In this document: one piece after another, positions 1-4,903 of the stretch
Layout: every line of letters begins with the position of its first letter
Numbering within the stretch: position 1 is the stretch's first letter
Notes under the pieces: generated by a model
The model's database searches: none
The model's input: the letters and a program-made list of their open reading frames with translations, nothing else
Told to the model about the DNA's origin: nothing
Assembly: GCA_019322435.1 (NCBI GenBank)
Contig: JAHWIR010000012.1
Span: 1-11,400, forward strand
Reading direction: 5' to 3'
Source of the DNA: Candidatus Woesearchaeota archaeon
GTDB taxonomy: Archaea; Nanobdellota; Nanobdellia; Woesearchaeales; WJKL01
DNA: 11,400 nt
Translations under genes and position numbers: made by a program

Positions 1-1086
1 GATTATCTTAAATATATACAGATTGATTCTTTGAACAGGCAAACCCTAAAGAATTTCAATGTTATTATTTATCACCAGTCGAGAAAAGAACATATTAAAC
101 CCTTTTTAGATTATACAAGGAAGTTAGATTTAGATATAGAGACATTTCAAACATTGGGTGCTTTTTTTGGAAAGTATAGTTGCTGGTCTATATTCCAGGA
201 TTTAGAGCGTATTTTGAAAACTAAGGAAGTTAATGAATATTTTATTGTTCTGCATGCAGAAGAATTTTTAGAAAAAGGTTATGTTGAGAAACTTATGAAA
301 AACCTGGCTCAAATCAAATTTAAACCAAAAGTTATCTTTGGAAATTTAATTAGAATTGAAAATAAACATATACAGAAAATATCTGATTATGATGAATTAT
401 CTAAAAGAAATAAACTTATATTAAAGCCATGGAGCAAGTCTAACGTATATTTAAATCCAAAGAACAGGAAAGTTTCTGAAGATTTGAAGATTCCAAAGGA
501 TTATCCTGAGGATATTTTCTTTATGGATACCAAATTTTGTTTGGAGACAGATTTTTTTTGCAGCAAGATAAATAACCAGATGTTGTTTGAGGATATTCAT
601 CCTCGTGAAGTTTATGTACAGATTTTATCTAAACTTAATCCAAAAAATTGTCTTAAATTTAAAGGATCTTATGTGTATCATCTGCAACATAAGATAGAAT
701 ACTACCAATATACTATTCCTGAAGTTAGAGATAAACTGAAAAAATTAATATCTTCTTTTGAGAAAAGAAAAGACCTTCAAGAACAATTAAATATGGCAGA
801 TTACATAAATTGGGACAAATTTAGTGAGGATGAAAGAGCAAACTTAGCGAGAAAATTGAGGAGGACTAATAATGCAACCCCAAATGGAGCAGCTTATCTA
901 AAAGCAAGATATACTATTCAGAGATTATTAAATATTGACGTAATTACTGCTCATAAATTGATAAAGTTCAAAAACTATCAATTGATTTTGAACCAAGAAG
1001 AGTTCAATAAATTAGGATTAAAATCTTCTTTGATTAATCCTAAGAAAAAGAAATTTCATATATTGAAGAAGATACTTAAGTTTTAA
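1..1086 (+). CDS. Glycosyltransferase-like protein (GT-A/family 2-like), 5' end outside window
   Basis: The frame is open from base 1, so the gene almost certainly begins upstream; the TTG at 31 is not a convincing start. The visible N-terminus (SLNRQTLKNFNVIIYHQ) resembles the first strand and helix of family 2 glycosyltransferases, where a line of the type QTLKNFEVIIVDDGS is usual. About 60 residues on, YFIVLHAEEFLEKGYVEKLM sits where the metal-binding DXD segment normally lies, but reads His-Ala-Glu-Glu (codons at 253-264). A later GSYVYHLQHK piece resembles the C-terminal His region of such enzymes. The last 90 or so residues are basic and unassigned. Neighbours are another glycosyltransferase and a radical SAM protein, so a role in surface-glycan assembly is inferred. 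With the usual Asp residues missing it could be a divergent or inactive member. The 3' end overlaps the convergent gene by 69 nt. Confidence 0.5.
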   Translation, partial: DYLKYIQIDSLNRQTLKNFNVIIYHQSRKEHIKPFLDYTRKLDLDIETFQTLGAFFGKYSCWSIFQDLERILKTKEVNEYFIVLHAEEFLEKGYVEKLMKNLAQIKFKPKVIFGNLIRIENKHIQKISDYDELSKRNKLILKPWSKSNVYLNPKNRKVSEDLKIPKDYPEDIFFMDTKFCLETDFFCSKINNQMLFEDIHPREVYVQILSKLNPKNCLKFKGSYVYHLQHKIEYYQYTIPEVRDKLKKLISSFEKRKDLQEQLNMADYINWDKFSEDERANLARKLRRTNNATPNGAAYLKARYTIQRLLNIDVITAHKLIKFKNYQLILNQEEFNKLGLKSSLINPKKKKFHILKKILKF

Positions 1087-1917
1087 GGGATTTAGTTTAA
1101 TTAATTTTTGCAGGAAGTCTTTTGCAACTTTTAAATTTCTTTGATTAATCAGATTTTTTACTTCATTTGATAATAATGAAGAAATCTCTTTTTTTGACAG
1201 ATTATAGATATTTTTCATATTCTCCCTTCTTTGATAAGCTTTGTATTTTGCTAAAGTTCCATAATATCTAATTTTTTTAACTGAGTTTTCTTTGGCTTTA
1301 TTATGCATTCTGTAATAATAAAGAGGTTTTTCAATAAATTTAGATTTGATAAACGCTTCTTCAAATTTATAAAATAGATCTTTATCATCTGCACGCCCTA
1401 CTTCTGGATCAAATCCCTTTGTTTTATTATATGCTTGTTTTTTGAATGTAGAAAAATGAGATATTCCGCTTCCTTCTAAGTAAGATTTTTGAGGTTCAGA
1501 TACTTTTCTTACTTTATCTATCTCTTGTATTCCTGAATCTTCATAAAATTTATAATAAATACTGCAGATTACTCCATAATCTTTGTTTTTATTGTACTCT
1601 TTAACCATGATTTTTAGTGCATTTTTATCTAAGTAATCGTCAGAATCCAGGATTCCGAATATTTCTCCAGATGCATTATCAGCGCATATTTTTTTTGCTC
1701 CGCCAGGACCTAAATTCCTCTTAAGTTTGATTAGTTTGATTCTTTTATCTTTTAAATAAGGTTTAATTATTTCTAAAGAATTGTCTGTAGAAGCATCGTC
1801 AACAATTATTAATTCCCAATTGGAATAGGTTTGGTTTAGAACACTTTCAATGGCTTGTTTAATATATCTCGCACTATTGTAATTTGCCATTAATATAGAG
1901 AATAATGGTTCTTTCAT
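1018..1917 (-). CDS. Family 2 glycosyltransferase
   Basis: A 299-residue GT-A fold enzyme that would transfer a sugar from a nucleotide-sugar donor to a growing glycan or lipid on the cytoplasmic face of the membrane. The N-terminus carries the classic family 2 pattern: FSILMANYNSARYIKQAIES (about residues 6-25), NQTYSNWELIIVDDAST (28-44, nucleotide-binding Asp40/Asp41) and the metal-binding DXD as LDSDDYL (Asp91/Asp93). ADDKDL at 176-181 fits the ED-type acceptor or catalytic-base motif, followed by YYRMH near 201-205. The C-terminal 90 residues are basic and helical-looking, with no obvious transmembrane segment, so this is probably a peripheral enzyme. The ATG at 1915-1917 lies about 25 nt from a TATA-like box shared with the divergent radical SAM gene, which supports this start. 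Donor and acceptor cannot be read from sequence. The family call is secure; the substrate is unknown. Confidence 0.9.
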   Translation of the reverse strand: MKEPLFSILMANYNSARYIKQAIESVLNQTYSNWELIIVDDASTDNSLEIIKPYLKDKRIKLIKLKRNLGPGGAKKICADNASGEIFGILDSDDYLDKNALKIMVKEYNKNKDYGVICSIYYKFYEDSGIQEIDKVRKVSEPQKSYLEGSGISHFSTFKKQAYNKTKGFDPEVGRADDKDLFYKFEEAFIKSKFIEKPLYYYRMHNKAKENSVKKIRYYGTLAKYKAYQRRENMKNIYNLSKKEISSLLSNEVKNLINQRNLKVAKDFLQKLIKLNPLKLKYLLQYMKFLFLRINQRRF

Positions 1918-1936
1918 ATTTTAAAGATAGACAAAA

Positions 1937-1946
1937 TATTTATAAT
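1937..1946. promoter_or_regulatory. Bidirectional TATA box between GT2 and radical SAM genes
   Basis: The 52-nt gap between the divergent ATGs (1917 minus, 1970 plus) contains TATTTATAAT. Its centre is about 25 nt from the minus-strand ATG and 28 nt from the plus-strand ATG. Both distances fit archaeal TATA boxes driving leaderless transcripts, and no Shine-Dalgarno sequence is visible in front of either gene. Use in both directions is inferred. Confidence 0.5.
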
Positions 1947-1969
1947 GATTTTCATTTTTTATTAAATAG

Positions 1970-2725
1970 ATGTTGCATAAATCATTTACTCCTAATAAAA
2001 ATGCAGTAGAGATCGAACTTGTTTCTTTTTGTAATCTGAACTGTCTTAATTGTGATAGGTCATGCAGGCAGGCCCCTAGCAAAGAATATATGTCTTTAGA
2101 GCAAACTAAAAAATTTGTTGATGAATCTATTAAATTAAATTGGGATTGGAAATATATTGGCTTGCTTGGTGGGGAACCGACATTACATCCTGAATTATTT
2201 GATATTTTGAAAATAATCAAGAAATATAAAGATTTTAATCCAGAGTCTGATATCCAGATAGTGACAAATGGATATGGTGATCAAGTTAATGGAATTTTAT
2301 CTGATTTGCCAGAATGGATTCATATAAGAAATGAAAATAAAAAAGATTCTGTTCAACTTTTCAGCAGTTATAATGTTGCTCCTACTGACTTAAAAGAATA
2401 TAAAAATGTAGATTTTTCAACAGGCTGTTCTGTAACTCAAAGTTGTGGACTTGGGTTAACAAGATATGGCTATTATCCTTGCGGAGCAGGAGCCAGTGTT
2501 GATAGGATCTTTGGATTTGATATTGGGATAAAGAAATTATCTGAAATTGATAATTTAAAATTAAAAACCCAATCAAAATTGTTATGCTCTTATTGTGGGC
2601 ATTTTAAAGATACTCCCGGTAATTCTTCTAAAAAAAACTGGATAAAAAAAGAGCGGATATCTCAGACTTGGAAGGAAGCCTATGAAAATTATAAAAAGAA
2701 AAAACCAAAATTGACTTTATATTAA
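1970..2725 (+). CDS. Radical SAM protein with C-terminal Cys-rich (SPASM/Twitch-like) region
   Basis: A 251-residue radical SAM enzyme. The S-adenosylmethionine [4Fe-4S] motif is CNLNCLNC (Cys21, Cys25, Cys28: the standard CX3CX2C), followed by Cys32 and by GGEPTLHPE at 67-75, the usual SAM-binding GGE segment. VTNGYG (98-103) fits the next conserved strand. Additional cysteines at 153, 159, 171, 206 and 209, in contexts such as GYYPCGAG and LLCSYCGH, look like an auxiliary iron-sulfur cluster of the SPASM/Twitch kind. The protein is shorter than peptide-maturing SPASM enzymes and no precursor peptide gene is visible nearby. Because it stands beside two glycosyltransferase-type genes, modification of a sugar or glycan precursor is a reasonable inference, but the substrate cannot be told. 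The ATG start is supported by TATA spacing and by good alignment of the N-terminal strand with the family. Confidence 0.87.
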   Translation: MLHKSFTPNKNAVEIELVSFCNLNCLNCDRSCRQAPSKEYMSLEQTKKFVDESIKLNWDWKYIGLLGGEPTLHPELFDILKIIKKYKDFNPESDIQIVTNGYGDQVNGILSDLPEWIHIRNENKKDSVQLFSSYNVAPTDLKEYKNVDFSTGCSVTQSCGLGLTRYGYYPCGAGASVDRIFGFDIGIKKLSEIDNLKLKTQSKLLCSYCGHFKDTPGNSSKKNWIKKERISQTWKEAYENYKKKKPKLTLY

Positions 2726-2733
2726 ACAAAACC

Positions 2734-2836
2734 AAACGTTTACACAATGAAGGCAAAAACATTATAAGTTATGTTTGGCATAGCCAAACAACGTTTCAAT
2801 AAAAATTGAAACCATAAACTTTTTTCCAAAACGTTT
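2734..2836. repeat. Three copies of a CCAAA(n)ACGTTT motif
   Basis: Related copies lie at 2732-2742 (CCAAACGTTTA), 2784-2797 (CCAAACAACGTTTC) and 2826-2837 (CCAAAACGTTTA). The first and last contain the perfect palindrome AAACGTTT (2734-2741 and 2829-2836). The last copy abuts and partly overlaps the TATA box of the DHH gene, a typical position for a regulator site or a BRE. A regulatory function is inferred only. Confidence 0.3.
2766..2825 (+). terminator. Tandem hairpins with trailing T run, downstream of radical SAM gene
   Basis: Two perfect inverted repeats are adjacent: TGTTTGGC (2772-2779) with GCCAAACA (2783-2790) around a 3-nt loop, and GTTTCAAT (2793-2800) with ATTGAAAC (2805-2812) around AAAA. 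A flanking stem is possible between AAGTTATG (2766-2773) and CATAAACTT (2813-2821, one bulged A), which would make a three-way junction. Six Ts at 2820-2825 follow. This could terminate the radical SAM transcript (oligo-T ends are normal in archaea) or be a small structured RNA. The pairings are read directly; the function is inferred. Confidence 0.4.
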
Positions 2837-2841
2837 ATATA
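2834..2841 (+). promoter_or_regulatory. TATA box of the DHH phosphoesterase gene
   Basis: TTTATATA is a near-perfect archaeal TATA box. Transcription would begin around 2860-2865, giving a leader of about 35 nt that contains the palindrome at 2882-2897. Confidence 0.6.
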
Positions 2842-2881
2842 GTTCTCTCAAATCTACATCAGTACTAGAATTTTTATTTTT

Positions 2882-2897
2882 TTATCTAGGTAGATAA
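2882..2897 (+). promoter_or_regulatory. Perfect palindrome over the ribosome-binding region of the DHH gene
   Basis: TTATCTA and TAGATAA (7-nt arms, GG spacer) form a perfect inverted repeat ending one base before the ATG at 2899. AGGT at 2888-2891 is the only Shine-Dalgarno-like stretch and lies at the centre. The site could be a repressor operator or a short leader hairpin masking the ribosome-binding site; neither is shown. Confidence 0.35.
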
Positions 2898-2898
2898 T

Positions 2899-3927
2899 AT
2901 GACATTAACCCAAAAACAAATAAAACAGATAAAAGAAGAGTTAGATAATTGCAAAAAACCCTTGTTCTTTTTTCATGATGATTCTGATGGCTTGTGTTCT
3001 TTTTTATTGTTGTATAGATATATAAGAGAGGGAAATAGCATCATAGTAAAGACAACTCCTAGGATAGATGAGAAATTTTTAAGGAAAGTAGAGGAGTATG
3101 GGCCTGACAAGATATTTATTGTTGATATTGCTTTGGTTGACCAGGAGTTTATAGATGGAGCTAAGACAAGGACAATATGGATAGACCATCATGCTCCGTT
3201 AAAGAGGAGGAATGTGCTTTATTTTAATCCAAGAGTCAAAAATCCTGATGCTAATATCCCTGTTTCTTACTGGTGTTATCAGACTGTAAAGCAGGATATG
3301 TGGATAGCTGCAATGGGTTGTGTAGGAGATTGGTATTGGCCTGATTTTATAGGTGAATTTAAAGAGAAATATCCAGATTTGCTTCCTAAGAATGTGAATG
3401 ATCCTGAAACAGCTTTGTTTGAGACAAAATTAGGAAAGCTGATTAAGATAATGGATTTTTCACTGAAAGGAAAGACGCAGCAGGCAATGCAGTGTGCAAA
3501 GATATTTACAAGGATTAAGACACCATATGAAATCTTAAATCAGGAAACACCTGCTGGAACATTCTTGTATAAAAAATACTTGCAAATCTATGAAGAATAT
3601 AAGCAATTATTGGATAAAGCGTTGAAACAAAAACCAAAAAACAAGATTTTATTGTTTGAGTATAGTCATGCAAAGATAAGCCTTACAAAGGATTTGGCTA
3701 ATGAATTATTGCATAGGTTTCCGGATAAAATTATAATTATTGCAAGAGAAAAAGCAGATGAGATGAAGATAAGCTTAAGAAGCAAGAAAGTTATTTTGCC
3801 TGGAATTTTAGAAAAAGCATTAGTGGGAGTTGAAGGTTTTGGAGGAGGGCATGAGCATGCGTGCGGAGCAAATATCAAGAAAAAAGATTTTGAGAGGTTT
3901 GTTAAAGCTATTGAGGAGCAATTGTAA
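2899..3927 (+). CDS. DHH/DHHA1 family phosphoesterase (RecJ/NrnA-like nuclease)
   Basis: A 342-residue phosphoesterase with the full DHH layout. Motif I is HDDSDG (26-31), motif II is VDIA with Asp76, and motif III is the name-giving DHH at 96-98; these residues bind two Mn2+ ions in the family. The C-terminal DHHA1 substrate-binding domain ends in GGGHEHACG (315-323), the glycine-rich motif that grips the substrate phosphate. Family members degrade single-stranded DNA (RecJ), short RNAs (NrnA) or cyclic dinucleotides (GdpP). At 342 residues without extra domains it is shorter than archaeal GAN/RecJ1 proteins and nearer to RecJ2/NrnA-like enzymes, so a soluble exonuclease or nanoRNase role is inferred. 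It has its own promoter, appears monocistronic and ends in a double stop (TAATAA). Replication-complex membership cannot be judged from sequence. Confidence 0.88.
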   Translation: MTLTQKQIKQIKEELDNCKKPLFFFHDDSDGLCSFLLLYRYIREGNSIIVKTTPRIDEKFLRKVEEYGPDKIFIVDIALVDQEFIDGAKTRTIWIDHHAPLKRRNVLYFNPRVKNPDANIPVSYWCYQTVKQDMWIAAMGCVGDWYWPDFIGEFKEKYPDLLPKNVNDPETALFETKLGKLIKIMDFSLKGKTQQAMQCAKIFTRIKTPYEILNQETPAGTFLYKKYLQIYEEYKQLLDKALKQKPKNKILLFEYSHAKISLTKDLANELLHRFPDKIIIIAREKADEMKISLRSKKVILPGILEKALVGVEGFGGGHEHACGANIKKKDFERFVKAIEEQL

Positions 3928-3931
3928 TAAG

Positions 3932-3948
3932 GGTGATGTAACATCACC
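3932..3948. repeat. Inverted repeat just after the DHH gene
   Basis: GGTGATGT (3932-3939) and ACATCACC (3941-3948) are perfect inverse complements around a single A; as RNA this gives about a 6-bp stem with a 5-nt loop. It lies 4 nt after the stop codon. There is no T run, so a terminator role is uncertain. Confidence 0.5.
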
Positions 3949-3950
3949 AG

Positions 3951-3976
3951 ACTTCTTAAAATAAATTTTAAGAAGT
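3951..3976. repeat. Perfect 12-bp inverted repeat upstream of tRNA-Gly
   Basis: ACTTCTTAAAAT (3951-3962) and ATTTTAAGAAGT (3965-3976) are perfect inverse complements separated by AA. It sits between the DHH gene and the tRNA TATA box at 3981. It could be a transcript-end hairpin of the DHH gene or a DNA-level operator of the tRNA promoter. Confidence 0.55.
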
Positions 3977-3980
3977 AACA

Positions 3981-3988
3981 TTTATAAA
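3981..3988 (+). promoter_or_regulatory. TATA box of tRNA-Gly
   Basis: TTTATAAA is centred about 28 nt before the first base of the tRNA (4013), the normal spacing for archaeal stable-RNA promoters. Confidence 0.65.
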
Positions 3989-4048
3989 CCACCAATATTC
4001 ATCCATTAACATGCGGCGATGGTCTAACGGCATGACAATGGCCTTCCA

Positions 4049-4061
4049 TTAAAAAGAGGAA
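4049..4061 (+). other. tRNA-Gly intron 1, canonical 37/38 position
   Basis: A 13-nt intron. Exon bases 4043-4046 (CTTC) can pair with intron bases 4056-4059 (GAGG, one G-U) to give a 4-bp central helix. The 3-nt bulges are CAT (4047-4049) and AAA (4060-4062), with cleavage expected after 4048 and after 4061. There is no inner helix, only a 6-nt loop, so this is the relaxed bulge-helix-loop form. Confidence 0.8.
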
Positions 4062-4082
4062 AGCCATTTATCTGGGTTCGAA

Positions 4083-4105
4083 AAGAAGCTAAAACTTCAC
4101 GAAAG
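4083..4105 (+). other. tRNA-Gly intron 2, non-canonical T-loop position 59/60
   Basis: A 23-nt intron. TTCG (4077-4080) pairs with CGAA (4100-4103) as the 4-bp central helix, flanked by bulges AAA (4081-4083) and AGT (4104-4106). The inner stem is GAAG (4085-4088) with CTTC (4095-4098), next to an A-A mismatch (4084/4099). Cutting between the second and third bulge bases joins A59 to T60 and restores a consensus T loop. This matches the bulge-helix-bulge rule for the archaeal splicing endonuclease. Confidence 0.78.
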
Positions 4106-4124
4106 TCCCAGTCGCCGCATTCAT

Positions 4125-4214
4125 ACTATCTGGATTTGAAAGGAGGCTCAAAATTGGTTCCAACGCGCTTCGTGCGCTTATCTTTTATGGACCACCTCAA
4201 AAGTTCTGGGTAGT
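4125..4214. other. Gap between tRNA-Gly and deacetylase gene; possible extended hairpin RNA
   Basis: The 130 nt from 4120 to 4249 hold no convincing gene. The stretch 4125-4214 can fold into a long irregular hairpin: 4125-4134 with 4205-4214 (10 pairs, three G-U), GAGG 4143-4146 with CCTC 4195-4198, TGGT/CC 4155-4161 with GGACCA 4189-4194 (one bulged T), and a GCGC/GCGC tip around TTCGT (4165-4177). The tip is GC-rich against an AT-rich background. An oligo-T run lies at 4240-4245. No known RNA family is recognised and chance pairing is possible. No clear TATA box for the downstream gene is visible. Confidence 0.25.
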
Positions 4215-4249
4215 GCCACTCAATAAGGTTAAAAACAAGTTTTTTGACA

Positions 4250-4903
4250 ATGACAAAAAACAAGCAAAATGTACTTGTATTCTGCGCTCATTCAGATGAC
4301 CAGATATTCGGGCCTGGAGCGACATTAGCAAAGTATAGCAAGAAGGGAAAGAAAATATATACTGTGATTTTTTCTTATGGTGAGAATTCTTTGGCTTGGT
4401 TGAAGCCTGCATTGGCTATAAAAACAAGAGTTGCAGAGGCAAAGAAAGCAGACAAAATTATCGGGGGCAGTGGAGTAAGGTTTTTTGGATTGAAAGAAGG
4501 GAAGTTTCCTGAAGAGATTGAAGAAAAAAAGATAAAGAAGAAGCTGCAAAAGATTATAATGTCAAGAAAGCCGACAAAGATATTCACACATTCCAGAGAA
4601 GACCCTCATCCAGACCACAGGGCTGTTTATCATGCTGTTATGGAAGCATTGGATGGAATAAAACATAAATGCAGTGTGTTTACTTTTGATGTCTGGAATC
4701 CGTTCACAATAAAGAAAAAGCACCTTCCTAGATTATATGAAGATGTAAGCGAGAGTTTTCCAAAAAAAATAAAAGCATTGAAAGTATTTGAAAGCCAGAA
4801 GGCAAGTTTGCTTGCTTTGTTTTGGAGTGTTTATGTAAGAGCTATTGTGCACGGCTTTCATATCCACAAGAGATTTGCAGAGAGGTTTTTCAAGATAAGA
4901 TGA
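4250..4903 (+). CDS. PIG-L/LmbE family N-acetylglucosamine-type deacetylase
   Basis: A zinc-dependent deacetylase of 217 residues from the ATG at 4250; a TTG two codons earlier (4244) is possible but weaker. The N-terminal AHSDDQIFGPGATL (His14, Asp16, Asp17) corresponds to the family AHPDDE motif, in which His and the second Asp bind zinc and the first Asp acts as base; here Pro is Ser and Glu is Gln. HPDHRAV at 120-126 supplies the third zinc ligand. Family members remove the acetyl group from GlcNAc attached to inositol or similar acceptors (PIG-L in GPI synthesis, MshB, BshB). The gene is translationally coupled to a GT4 glycosyltransferase by an ATGA overlap, so the pair probably acts in sequence on one product. 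No signal peptide or membrane segment is obvious. The start lies just after a T run and without a clear Shine-Dalgarno sequence, so it may be cotranscribed with something upstream. Confidence 0.87.
   Translation: MTKNKQNVLVFCAHSDDQIFGPGATLAKYSKKGKKIYTVIFSYGENSLAWLKPALAIKTRVAEAKKADKIIGGSGVRFFGLKEGKFPEEIEEKKIKKKLQKIIMSRKPTKIFTHSREDPHPDHRAVYHAVMEALDGIKHKCSVFTFDVWNPFTIKKKHLPRLYEDVSESFPKKIKALKVFESQKASLLALFWSVYVRAIVHGFHIHKRFAERFFKIR

Larger units (their letters stand above)
4013..4119 (+). tRNA. tRNA-Gly(UCC) with two introns
   Basis: A full cloverleaf can be built. The acceptor stem GCGGCGA (4013-4019) pairs perfectly with TCGCCGC (4112-4118), with discriminator A4119 and no encoded CCA. The D stem is GTCT/TGAC with loop AACGGCA (4026-4032: A14, G18G19, A21; the 13-22 pair is T-T). 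The anticodon stem ATGGC (4038-4042) pairs with GCCAT (4063-4067); the loop reads C32 T33 TCC A37, then A38 after an intron, so the anticodon is UCC (glycine, GGA codons). The variable loop is TTAT, and the T stem CTGGG (4072-4076) pairs with CCCAG (4107-4111). Two insertions interrupt it: 13 nt at 37/38 and 23 nt within the T loop at 59/60. Removing both gives a 71-nt tRNA with the consensus T loop TTCGAAT. Acceptor and D-arm sequences are typical of archaeal tRNA-Gly. Confidence 0.92.

Noticed and set aside
1026..1150. 14-nt direct repeat TTCTTTGATTAATC at 1026-1039 and 1137-1150
   Set aside because: It is short, AT-rich and within the coding 3' end of the GT2 gene; it is best explained as chance or a minor duplication.
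2793..2812. GTTTCAAT...ATTGAAAC, resembling CRISPR repeat ends
   Set aside because: It is a single 8-bp hairpin with a 4-nt loop; no second repeat unit, no regular spacers and no cas genes are present.
4822..4899. Longer GT4 start at a TTG
   Set aside because: It lies within the deacetylase gene; the ATG at 4900 gives the common ATGA overlap and a normal GT4 N-terminus.
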